Positions 1 to 12,900 of a stretch of DNA of 64,000 bases are shown piece after piece. The first letter of the stretch is position 1, and each line of letters opens with the position of its first letter. The translations under genes were made by a program, and so were the position numbers. The stretch is from assembly GCF_949628265.1 (NCBI RefSeq), contig NC_088787.1, forward strand, positions 18,032,501 to 18,096,500, written 5' to 3'. The notes under the pieces are model-generated. The model made no database searches and was not told the origin of the DNA. It saw only the letters and a program-made list of their open reading frames with translations. This DNA is from Cloeon dipterum (Eukaryota > Arthropoda > Insecta > Ephemeroptera > Baetidae).

Positions 1-617
1 CTTAAGCTATCTTCGACACCCTTCTCTTTATCATGTAAATTCATAAATTGAAAATTAAACCTGCTTTAAAACTTGACACTGATATAATACTTAAACTCCA
101 AAGCCAAGACGCTACTACCAACCAAATTACATGCATTTTTATTATATTTTTAAACCTAACCGCGTCAATTTTTATAAACAGCTGTATAAAAATTTATTTT
201 CCTGGTATTCTTTCAGCAGGGCGGAATATAACTGAGATTGTATGTTTTTCATTTAATCGATACTTATAGTGATATATTTAATTGCTAAATTACATTGCTT
301 TGATTTGGACTTCTAATATTCAATAATTAATTTATTCAAGACAAATTGGGGGAATAAACATTATTTCAATAAAATTAACGTAAATATAACCGAGTTTCAA
401 CAAATTTGTCACTGAAAACTCAAATGTTGAACTTTTTAAAATATTTTTTTTCAATTGTTCTCAACAAAGCAATCCATTAATCCTACCTTGAGTGAAACCG
501 CAGCATGCTTTTAGCCAAAGTGCCATGAATGAATATTTCAGGGGCCCGCATCAACAAAACGCCGCAACGTTCAAGCGATCCTCAAAGCTGAGAGCGCAAG
601 CAACAAATGCAAAAGAA
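1..617. other. AT-rich flank 3' of neuroligin exon 11
   Basis: AT-rich, no credible coding segment. It is either 3' UTR and flank or an intron of neuroligin, depending on whether the donor at 653 is used. Confidence 0.6.
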
Positions 618-978
618 CTAGCCGGGTTTACACGGCCCCGAGCTCGCAAGTACCTGGTTTCGCGTGATGATATGTTGTTGGTGATCGAGGATGGTGATGG
701 CCGTGGCGGTGGGCGGGGCGGCGGCGTGGTGAGCCTTGTCCAGGTGCTGCATGTAGTGCAGGGTGTGGTATTTGTTGCTCAGGTGCTTGCCCTTGGACGT
801 GGGTGAGCTCTGGTTCATTAGGATGCCGCCGGCCGGCGTCAGGGTGGTAGTGGGCGCGTTCAGGATCACCGTCGTCGTGATCGGGTTATCGTCCATCGCC
901 TCCAGGTGAATCTTGTCGCCGGCGAAACCGCCGCGCTGCTGCTCCTGCATGTTTTTCACTTCGAGCCGGTGCTTGTCT
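618..978 (-). CDS. Nlg: Neuroligin cytoplasmic tail exon (3'-most in window)
   Basis: Acceptor TTCGCAG at 979. The exon starts with the basic stop-transfer region [10 protein letters not shown] and encodes a tail with [18 protein letters not shown] and [19 protein letters not shown]. The frame runs to a stop at 618, ending CKPG, which is not a PDZ-binding terminus. A possible donor, CAG then GTACTT (exon end 654, phase 0), would instead join to an exon left of the window. Confidence 0.8.
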
Positions 979-3900
979 CTGCGAAATGGAGCAGGGCGTG
1001 AGTTTTCTAAAGGTGTTTAATCATCTGGGGCTTATGTGAGTTTGCACGGTTTTAGTTGTTAAATTGTGTATACGCAGCTGGAGGAGAGAGTTTCAGTGTT
1101 CGGGTAATAAATTTTATGAATTGGCTTTAATACACATATTTCGCTGCAATTTATGGTGATGCAGTATAACTTTTATGCTGGTATTCTCCTCACTGCTGCC
1201 AAAAATACGGCATGATGAATTTGTGTTTTATCTGCAAAGTGGGACTCGGGCGAGCGTCTTCGGCTTTTAAGCCAAACGTAAATTGTGATGCGTAATAAAA
1301 TTTGCGGGAGAAACCAAGCCCTTTCTAAAAGCCATCAAAACAAGAGGCTTTGCGACATTATTCACGAGAGTAAACATATTACTAACAAATTTCTGGAGAG
1401 TAAATACTCCACTACTCCGACTTTGGTCAGATAGGAATTTTAAACGAGCCCTCACACCATACCGTAAAATCGGCATCTGGACTTATGCTGTGCAAAGAGA
1501 GGGCTACAAACTTGAGTAAAACTAGAGTGAGTGCAACCTTTTTATGCCCTTGCGGAGCAGATCAACTCCCGAAAATGGACGTATAAAAAGAGGGTAAACA
1601 TAAAATAAAACGCGCATCCTCCCAGACTCAAGGCTAACACCGGATGCACGCCAGACCCGGGCCCTCTTAGTTCTCATTTAACTTTAATTCGCAAAGCAAT
1701 TAATTTGGAGCGAACGCCGCTCACCTCTGGTAGTAAACTCCGGCGAAAATGAGCACGTTAAGGATGAGCAGCGAGCAGCCGATGGCGATTGTGACGCTGA
1801 GTGCCGTCGAGTAGGCGCCATAGCCGGGGATGGCCTCCAGGCTGGCCATCGCGTCCGACTGGTTTCGTCCGGCCAACAGTCCCGACGCCGTCGTCGGCGC
1901 CGCGATGATGCTCACGCACGTCGTCAGCATGGGCTCGCCGCTCGGCACCAGGGCCGTCTCGTTGCCCCGGCGGCCCCCGGGCCCCGTTGTGCTGTAGTCG
2001 GCGTCCAGGGTGCCGTAGTAGATGGCGTCGAGGGCTCGCACCGAGCCGTCGTAGATGTCAGGGTCGTTGTGGTTGCGAAACAGGTTGTGCCTTGTCGACA
2101 CGTCCTCCATGCCAGCCCGGTGCAGCTCCGGCACCAGCCGCAGCCACACGGACAGCTGGTGGGCCCGGAAGTGGTTCTTGGTGCGCGGCTTCATGCCTGA
2201 AACATTTCCCAAACTTTAGTATGGAGTTTGTGCGATATTTTTTCGATAAGAAATGCCGAACCAAGTTGGAATTTAATTTACAATTCGTAATGCATAGAAT
2301 GCTTGAATGGCAAAAATTTTATGAAAGAGCAATACAAAATTTAATCTGAACGTTGATGCATGCTGCCGAAAATTCGAAATGTTATTGATAACACAATGCT
2401 CAAGCCCTTTTGACTATTTTATGTGTCAAGATTTTGTAGACGTTGTAAAGTATTAATTCCTTCCTACCGGACTTACAAACCAAAAGTAACAAAAACTTTT
2501 AGTTTTTCCTTGAGAAAAATTATCGCAGAGAACGGAAATGTTGCTGTAGCTAAATTTAAGTCAATTCAATTCATTTATATTTATGCAAAAATGTGTCATG
2601 TAAATGCAAAAAAATGCCTGAACAAGATTAAACAATAATAATTTTAAAGAGAAAAAAGGCTCATAGTGAACTATTCACGGAAACATATGACCCAAACAAC
2701 AGTTGTTGTCATCCAGATCATTAGCCTGCGAACTGCAGCCTATGGTAGTCATTAAAAATCACTCATTGGACAGCACGTACAAATTAAAATATTTGAGAAA
2801 CTGGAAAAAATTTAAAAACTAATTTATTTCCTGTTATTTATCATTCTCCGACTTAATTACCGACTTTCCCAAAAAAAAAAAATAAATAAATCCGCATAAT
2901 ATGCCGGTTTCTATTTTGCAAAAATATTTTTTGCCCTCTGCGGGCCTGTCATGCAGCAGGCTTTTTTGTGACTTATTTGAAAGGCATTGTAATGGATAAT
3001 AAACCTTCTCGCCATAGCTGCGCTGATTTAGAGGAGAAAAGATTTATCTTTGTATCTTTTGCGTGTATTGTAATACAATATGGCTGGCAAGCGTTCTTCC
3101 TTGCTCTTGCCTCCTCGCAGCTTTTGAAAGCTAAATTCCAACATCCTCAACGTGTTTTCCTGTTCCCCCCAAGCAAAACAATGAGTGAGACCAGCTTTGA
3201 GTAAAATAATAATAACAAAAACAGCTGCCAAAATGTTGTTTCTTCCCAGAACGTGTTTGCAGGAAAAACATAAACAATGAATGAAGTTCTTGAGAATATC
3301 ACACCTCTGGCACACAGAATCAGAGTCACATATTCTCCTAGTAAATTATGCTCAAAGCTTTAAAATGATGCCAGGTTAAGCGTTGAAAATGTACGCAAAT
3401 TGTCAACAAGGATGTCGAGCAGGTTGCATAAGTCTCTGCTCGTTCTTGAATTAACTTACTGATTTCCAAGTACTTCTGGTGCACGGCATCGTACTCCTCC
3501 CACACGATGTTGCGGAAGCGATTCCTCTCCTTGGAGCTCGAGAGAATGGATTCTGTTTTCATATGCTCGTTGGGGTCTCTGGAAAATCGAAGAGCATTAG
3601 CCTCTCAGCACCTGACGCGGCTAACTGAATAATGAAAAAGGAAGCATCAGCAAAGCCGCGGCATTTTTCAAGCCGAATTTCAGGCTCTAATGGAAAAAGT
3701 TTGCTTTTAACTCTCTTCGTTCTGCAGGCGGGCCGCGAGAGACATTTCGACTTTTCACTCTCTGACGTGGTTTCGAGTTTCATAACCTGTTTCGGTGGGA
3801 GGCAAAACATGTCAGAGGGACATGCAAGCGCGACTCAGTTTATTTCCAGACGTAAAAGAAGAAAGTTGGCAAGCAGTCGGAACGTCGACCGACCGAATTG

Positions 3901-6900
3901 CCCGGAAAAGAGGCGAACTTCTCTTGAGGTTTCAGCCGTTTCTTCCGCGAACCTTTCGCCGGGCAAAGTAAGTTTGGCCGCTGCTTGTATCTACACACAC
4001 AATGAAGCGGCGGGGCACAAAGTTGCAAAAACTTGTATGAGAAGTGAAGCGTGTTGGAGGGAATTTTCTCTTGAAATAAAGAACGCGCCAAAGTTATTCT
4101 CGCTACGAGAGTGAATAGTTGGAGCGAGAATTTTCCTCGGTTCAAGTAGTGCACTGCACGAACTCTCAAATAAAGACCTAATTAAGAGCTTTAGAGGGTT
4201 ATAACGAGCGGCAACACACACACTCGTTCGCACACGCGCCTCCCACGCATATGAAGCGTTTAACCCTTGACTGCGAGACAATCTCGTCAATAATGTAGCA
4301 GGCACACATTTGCCACTCAGCCGCCCGCTCGCCTGCTCGCCTGCGCGCCAGCAAAGAGCCACGCATCTTAGCATGGCGCGTTATAGGCCGATAAAATCGT
4401 AAAATAAAAAACAATCCACTCACCCGGTGCGTGCGAAACTGGCCCAGAAGAGCATCACAGCCTCTGAGAGGGAGACCTCGGAGCGGGTGTAGTTCCTCGG
4501 AAAGTGGCTGAAGCCGTCGACCAGCGGCGCGCCGAACACGTAGGGCAGCTCCTCGCCGTGAACAGTTCCCATCCGCTGCGCAGAGATTTAGATAAAAACG
4601 CGATCAAAGAGAGCGCGGTGGGTGGAGGTGCTACGGCCTCATAAACGTCTCGCCGCCTCACGGAATTGAGATATGAAGACGCGGCGAGTAGTCTGCTAGC
4701 TTTTCAAAGGTGTGCGAGGCACGTTCCACAAATTTGATAGCGAGGAAAAATTGCAGTCGCTTTTTTATTACCCTTTCTGCACTCAGGGATGAAATGATGT
4801 GCATAGGGAGAAGCTAAAATCGACTTGTTACTTTTTATCTCGAGAGTACGAGAAGGAGGAAGCCAAGTATGTCATGTTTGAGTGCATATTAACAAGTTCT
4901 ACGATACTAAAGCTCTCATGTCCCATTGTTAAATCCTTGAAAGCAATCAATCGAGCTACGTAGCAATTTCTGCCTATAATCATTCCGAATGCAGTGATTG
5001 AGGTGGAAATAATTTCTTGATTAATGCTGCAACGCTTTCTGTAGATGGTAGCTAAGAATGAAAGAGATAAGAGCTCTGACGTCACGGCCTAATTAAAAAA
5101 TGGAGTTAAAATGTCGTAATTCCCTCGTTACGCGCCGTGCTTCGGAATTTCACTTAATACCTGCTCGAAAGTACTTGCGTGTACGTTCGCCTCATGATGC
5201 GGTTGCCAGTGGAACAAAGAGTGCATGCGCTGCAGAATAAAAAGCGGGGATTGAGAGCTGTATCTGCTGGATCCGTCTAGGTCAGAGACACGCGACTTTT
5301 GTTACGGTCGCAAATACAGCAATTTTAGGCCGACAGAACAGATTAAACCTTTTTGATCGAGCTATTGTCCGATTGAAGTAATCTAGAAATAAATCAACAA
5401 CGAGCACTTGAGAGCTGAATACAGAAATTTGGGTCAAGGCAGGTTTAATGTTTCGATTGACTTTGCAAAATATTCCCCCCGCGGTAATAAAATTCATTTC
5501 ATCCTTCGCGTTTGGAACAAAATTAATTATTTTTTCGATCGACTCGCAATCACTGAAATTGGCACAGCGACTGGCAATAAAAATGGTCAATAAAAAGTGC
5601 GCAATCAGAAGGATTTATCTAAAGTACGGGCATTAATCTCCGTCGGCAGTATACGCCTGAATTTTATTGATAATGCAGCCATTAGTTGGATGCGTTTCCG
5701 TAAAATGGCAGCAAACCCAAAAGTCTCCCATTTAGGATGTTAGAATAAACTCCAAAGTAAATATTTGTATGAGAAGTTTTCTGGTAACGGTTTAATGACA
5801 GTCCACTTTGCATCAAAATCCTTTGACAGGCAGCGCCACCGTCAATTTCCAAGTTTTTGGCATTGATTTCATGGTTCAATCCCATTGCTGTGAATTGTAG
5901 ACAAAAATGTATCAATGTAGCACTTTCAGAAACTTAAATAAATAGTTTAAATCTGCCCTCCAACGATTTTGAGTTTGGGTGAAAAATTCAGAATGTATCG
6001 TAACTGTACCCAAATCGAGAAGAATCGTTCATTATTTCGAATGAATGGTGGTGCCACCTGTCGACAGTTTACGATTCACGCAAATCCCCAGGCACTCGCG
6101 CGTCTCGTTTTTCATCGAGAGATAATTGTTGAGAAGTGCAGAGGGCGAAATTTGCGCGTAAATCACCCTGCGAGTGTGTAGAATGGAACAATATCAATCA
6201 CCCTTTCTGCCCCCGGTTCGCAGCGTTGTCAGAGCGAATTTAGATGATGAATATGCACGCACCTGTGGGTAGTCGCCGTCTTTGGTCTGGTAGTCGAAGA
6301 CGTAGAAGAAGCACTTGGGGCCGTTGTGCGAGGAGCCCGTACGCGAGAGCAGGTCGCCCGTGTGCACGACGGGCGCGACGTATTGAGCGTCGCTCAGCGC
6401 GGCGATGGTCGCGTCACGCGTGTTGATCGGGTGCTGCACCGTCCGCTCCCAGTCCGTGTACTCGTTGACGACGGTGAAGAAGATCTCGTTGAGATGGTAG
6501 CTGTAGGGGGTTGGGAGAAAGAGAGATAGAGAGAAAGAAAGTAAGTGAGAACGTCACGTGCTGTCCACTGCCGTGAAATATTTATTTAAGTGGCTGGCTG
6601 GCTGGCTCGCCGGTCTTTTACTTTTATACGTTCGCCGCCGCCGCCGCCGCTCTCTTTCTCCCGTACACGCCGCACACTTTATAGAGCTTTTCCTTTTAGT
6701 TTGGGGCGGATCACTTGCTTTCCTTTGCAACGACTTTGCTTTTAGGACGGCTCGCTTTAAAGGCATTGTTTTAGTGGCGGAAAATGCGTCGTAAAGGGCC
6801 TAATGTCGCGTGGATTATTCGGCCCAGAGTTATTGGTGATTAAGCGACGACATTCATGGGCACAAATTTGTCGCTCCATGCGCCGACGGGCCAGCTGCGA

Positions 6901-9900
6901 AATTGAAATTTAGCCCGGCTCTCGTTTTATTTTCGCCTCTTACTCTCCCGGTCATTTGAAAGGTTAAGGTTGTTTTTATTTATGCAAACGAGCGTCGCGG
7001 GAAAGGGGGTAGGGATTTTACAGCCTTTTAAGAGGAGGAGAGTGACGCGCTCGTGAAATGCAAAAATATGAAAAAGCAGCTGACCTCGTTTCCATGCAAA
7101 GCAATTTGAAATGTCCGTCGCATTTACACTTGAGGAAATCTCGAAAAAACAACAACGACAAGACGACGTACAAATGAGCCCGGCGAGGCAGCTATGCAAA
7201 CTCCCGACAGAGATGTCGTGCGGGATGCATAAGTTGTCAAAAGGAGACTCGCCTGCGTAACCTCGATTTCAAAGCAACGCGCACAGCAGAGGCGGTAGTT
7301 AAACGCAAAATGTTTTACTTGAAATAAAAAAGAGAGAGGGAGGGAGCAAACTAGGGTTTTTAGCACGTGCTAGGCGCCGTAAAATGACGCAAATTGGGCC
7401 TCTCTATGCCGACTGCTGACGAGAGAGGACCTTTGAAACTCCGCTTAAACTCAACTTAGCGGAAGTTTTCCCTTTTAAAAACAACTTTTCGCGCTGATTT
7501 TGGCCGGAGAAGTGGCTCACTCGACGCAACTTTGGCACAATCGACTTTGTGACTCGACTGCAGAGAGAAAGAGAAGGCGGGCGGCGTCCGCTGCGTGCCC
7601 CCGTTAAAATATTCCCAACTTTTGGACAGGGCACAAAGACAGCGCCTGCGTTTTCGCCTCGATAATTAAATAAAAGGGAGCGGGCCAAGTCAAACAGCGA
7701 AACTCTTAAAACACAATTCGGACCGGCGAAACTTCTTGCCCTGCAAACACGCGGCGGCGAGTTAGCCGCATCCGCTCTTTCTCGCTCTCTCATAATTGAC
7801 TTATCCGGATGTACGCGAGGCATGAAAAGTTTACTCACTTGTAGGTGTTGCGGACGTAGGTCCGAAAAATCTTGTCCCTTCTCTCGCCCTCGAATCCGGC
7901 CTGCACGTCTTGCGCGGAAAAGTGGAAGAGGGCCTCGTTGGTGACCACTCCGAAGAGCAGGTCGTAGTTGCGGTTCGACACGCTCGTCGACGTGCTCGAG
8001 TCGCTCATCACACCTGTGCAAACACAAAACACACCTTACGCTTACCCACACGAACGGACAGCAGGGTGTCGTACATGTTTACGCTGTGAAGAACTTGCTC
8101 GGGTAATATTTTTAGAAGGAGAAACAGCCTGTGGCGTTTTCGTGGCAGAGGTTAGATTTCTCGGGGTGAAATTTTCCTCTCGACAAACATCCTGGTTCGT
8201 TCTTGGAAAATTGAGCTAATTTAATTGGTAAGACCAAATCAAACATCTAATCGCTCCCAGGCAATTATCAAAAGTTTTGACTCAAAACCGAATCAGAACT
8301 TCCGTCTTGGCGGCGGCGGCGTAGAGAAAACATTCATAACTTTTATTGATCTCCGCGGCAAAACACCCGAAGTCAATTTGCACTTGCGTAGGCTGACGGT
8401 CTGAAGTGGTCGATAAACAGCAACAGGAGCTCAACACAGCCCTTACAATTTCGTACCAATCACGCTCAAATTGGTTCTGGGAAGAGTACAGCTTCCTTTT
8501 ATAGGCAAAGCAACTCACTGGGATGTCATTAAGAAGTCTGTCTAAGAGGTATACGAAAAAGGCAGTAACGAGAGAAAATTGAACCTCTCGCTCTGGCAAT
8601 CAAATTATGAGCTAACTAAGCGGACAGTTCCGTCGCTTAAATAAAAATCACGCTCCACGCAGAGAAAACACGCAAATCCTGTTTGCACAGCTGGAGCACA
8701 TATTTGCTCAACTAATTGCATTCGGGACGTATACTTTGGCAAATCATGGTATAGAGAGGTTGTTCACTACGCCGGGCAACAACTTCATGCCGCACATTGG
8801 GGCGGCAAAGCGGCGTAGCTGATGTCCACTATTCAATTTAGCCGAGGGCAGATGTGCGAAACCTCCACAAACATGTCAGGCTTTGCTCTGGTGTCTGCAA
8901 GCTAACAATAAAAAGCAAGCACCCGACTGCGTTGTAAAAGCAATATACACGTTTAAACTACTTCTCAACCGAGAGTTTTTCGTACAGCTCTCACACTCTG
9001 TGGAAAAGCGAAATCCGGCGTACTTAGAGAAGCCGAATATATCCAGAGGCGAACGAGCTCGCAACAATGAAGAGCACCAAGCAACCTACTTAAAAGTTTT
9101 CGGCAAGAGCAGCCTCTCGATTTTTGCTACAAGTTCGTGCTGCCGGGAATTTACGCAGATTAGTCTCTCAAGGCCTAACACGTGAGTTTTAATTAGCTTA
9201 AAATTCGAGCGATGTGCCCTGCTCTGCGAAAGAGCAACACGCCCGTAAAAGTTTCAATGCTCGGCAAGGTTTGATAATCAGCCGGTCGATATATGAATCT
9301 GGGTGCAGAGTTTTTCTCGCAACTTTGCAGACTAGATTGCGGTTTTAATCATTGATGAGATGGAAATTAAATAGAAACTTAGTGCTGTATTCTGCAGGAG
9401 TACTTACTTTGTAATGGAAGTAATTAAATGAAAACAAAAAAAAATCTACTATCGAGCGAGTTCCCTCTGCATAATTGAAGCAAGCTAGAATTTCACACCA
9501 CCAAGAGCTTTTCTATCCTCACAAATAGTCACGTTCTGCATTTCACAAGTCAAGTATTAATGAACATATAGATTAACTCAGCAATGCAGCTGCATTAATT
9601 TAATGGGCGAATGCAAAGAGGTGCATATCTAAAGCAATTCCGACCACAGTGAAATGGCTTTCAAATTTGCATTTCACCCACTTTCGGCTCGCCTAGCGTA
9701 GAGTTTTTGCAGCGAGCGAATACCGTTGCTGAAAATATTGCTTTGCCTGGCAACGCTTATTTTCTGCACTGTAAACGCGGGCAGACTATTCAACGGGTTC
9801 CACGAGGCTGACACATTTGAAATAAAAATTAAGTTGTCAAAGAGAGACATGAACAGTTATAATTACAAAATATTTTTTCCATATTTTACTATAAAGGAGA

Positions 9901-12900
9901 GTGTGAAATGTATAAATAAAATGTTGATCAGCTTTAGAATCTCTCCTTAATGAATCGTAAAGTTGTATCGGTATTAAATGTTTGTTTATTGAAAATTAAT
10001 TTTAATTTTGAAGGTTTGTTTTTCAAATGCTTTATCGTTATCGATTTTAAATAAATGCTGGAACCATTCAAAAAGATTTAACTATAAAAGGTCATTAGAA
10101 GCCGATCGGTATTGGCTTGACTGCATTAATTTTCCATAAATCTGTTTCTCGAAAGACTTATTTTTCTTCTGGCTTCTTGTATTATGATCATACATTCATT
10201 GCATTGATTTTGTCTATTTTTTGCTCCATTTCCTTACCTTTTTTATTGTCTGGTGCAGTTGAACAAACTTATCAGACAGCTTTTATGTTACTTTGATGCC
10301 TACTAATTGGTATCCAAACAAGACTTCTAAAAAACCTTATCTCATTAAAATCTGGATATTTCTTTCCTTGTTACCAAGAGCGTCAATTAGTTCGGTTTTA
10401 CATCTAAAACCCCTACATATCTCTTCATTTTTGCTTAAAATAATAATAATAGGCTTGGCCTCTTCTTGTAGGCCCGCCGGGTTATGTGTATCACTGTTGA
10501 ACCAGAATAAATCCAAGATAATAATAATTCCGTTCTCCTTCCGACTTTTTAGATTTAAACTTTTATTTGTTCCTATGAAAAATGCAGAGGGCAAAATTCA
10601 AATTTTAATTTATAAACTTGCCACATATGTTTTCTGTTTCCTTTTTCTAACGTTATGGAAATTTATCGATTCATACCCGGGGAAACGATCAAAGCGGAAA
10701 GCATGCATAAACGAGACGGAGTGAGTTTACCTGCTGCGGCGGCTGCGGCGGAGGCGGCGGCGGAGGCACCGGAGCTGCGTCGCTTCTGGCCGGCGACCAG
10801 TTCCTTGCGGAAGCCAGGCCGGATGACGATGCCGTCGACGGACGGACCGAAGGCACTGGTGAACGCGGGAGTCGCCACGTCGGCCTTGAGCAGCGCGTCC
10901 AACGGCGCCGAGCGCAGGCAGTCGACGACGCGCTCGTGGTCCCGACGCGAGTCCTCCGGCAGCGAGCAATTGAGCTGGTGCGCCAACCTGAGCGCGTAAG
11001 TGGCCGGCTGCTCGACCAGCGCCCAGCTGCTCAGGGCAGAGCCCGACAGCAGGATTGCCCGGTGGAACAGACCTGGAAACGTGCGGCAGACACGCGTGAC
11101 TCTCGGCGGAATTGGATTGCAGGCAATCTAGTCCAGCAGGAAAGCAATAAAAGCTGCGGTGTTGGTTTCGCGTCACGTGGGGATTGCGACATTTTTGTCT
11201 CAGGTTGAGCAAACTGGAATGAAATGCTTTGTTGACCATGCAACGCCAGCCTTGTAAATACAGTAAAAATTTCATTTCACTCCCCCAGCAAAAGTTTGTT
11301 TTTAATTATAACGGCAGTTTCTGCTGCGCATATGTGAAAGGTTTTTCCCGCATCTGCCGAATTTTCCAATTTGTATTTAAAATAAACATGAGACTGCGCC
11401 GCGTGCGCAAAATGCGGCATATTCGCCAGCGCGGCTGATTTTAGCGCAAAATACACGGGTGCAGTCATGGCATTGGATTTTCAAATTTAGGGCCTCGTGG
11501 GAGTTGGAAGGTCCAAATAATGTTGGATGTGAACAAAGGTCCCAAGTGAAAATCCAACATTGGCTTCACTCCAACGATGAAAGGCTAAAACATCCTGAGC
11601 TTGAATCAACTCGCAGGCAGTGTGCTCGTGTGTCATAAATGCATTTTCAGATTAAACTTTTGGACTGGATTAGTCCTTGACGTGGATTAATCTGAGATTG
11701 TCCATGCTAAATTTAGAGCCAAGCAACAATCTAAACTAACAATAAGTAATATACTTAGCAGTGCTGAAATTTATTCAAACATGCTGCAAAATAAACAGAA
11801 CCTTTTGAGCAGTGATACTCGATCAACGATCGAAATATAATTTACAGATCGTCAACAAAGCATTGATACATATTTTTAATTGATATTAGCAAGCTTTGAA
11901 ACGAGAATTGGTCGGTGCAAAAGCAAACTAAATGTACACGCACGTGATTTAATTAGCTTTCCATTTGCTTTTGAAATGTATTTGTCTGCGTATAAATGAA
12001 AATGCAAAGCTCCATTGTCGCAGAGTGTACGAGCATTGCACAATTTTAGAAATTTACACCGCGTCCACTTTTTGTTGATTCAAACACATTTGCTGACCAA
12101 ACACTCGGCCGGCTGCTATGCATTTGTGTATTATTTTTGCTCAAAGCAATCCGCGAGGCAAGTTCGGAAATATTTGTTTAGTGAATTAGAAATATTTCAT
12201 GACGGTTTAAACGCGAAAATGGCATGTTAGCGGCCGGCCGAATAACTGTCACAGAGAACAACATCAACATGCGACGAATTTTGTGTACCTTTCATGTAAA
12301 ATTCGACATGATACGTCATAATAATGTTTTGTCATGAAATTGCGTTATTCCAAAAGAGATAAAACTGGCTGGCGTGTGCATGTTGAGCTAGCTCGCGACC
12401 GGCCGGGCAAGCCTGCTCAAACGGAAAATAATGCCTCGCCAATTTGCCGATACGGCGAGAGCAAAGCGCTCTCCGGTGTTTTTGTTTCCTTTAACTGAAT
12501 CACACAAATACATAATACAAACAAAACGGACGCAGGTCTAATTAATCCCTATGGTATGTTTGTTGGCTTCTCTATGCTGGCTCAAATTCAATAAATGTTC
12601 CAGTGGGAAGTTCGACAGTCAGCAGCTTTTGGGCCCGAAAACGAATTTTATCCAAGCCGACAAATTGGACGATAAAGCGCAGTGTGCGGAGCGGAGACTT
12701 TTTCGCCTCCCCAGCGAACAATAATGTAAAAAGTGTCAATGGGCGTTTAATAAAAAGGGCGGCTGGCGTGCTCGAGATTAAATCAGATCAGTATCAAAAA
12801 CAGCCTGCCTTTTTTCTCTGCTCACAAATGCTTGGGTGTGTAATAAAGCACCGCAACAAAAACAAACGCTAATTAAAAAGCCCGGGAACATAAGAAGAGA

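Noticed and set aside
4660..4669. Minus-strand TCAATTCCGT in a neuroligin intron, matching the first 10 nt of insect miR-932, which I recall as hosted by a neuroligin gene in flies
   Set aside because: The match stops after 10 nt and no hairpin was seen. I found no full-length match in the window.
9726..9950. Plus-strand open frame resembling a small secreted peptide ([20 protein letters not shown])
   Set aside because: It has no ATG start, lies inside a neuroligin intron, and has no flanking splice acceptor that supplies one.
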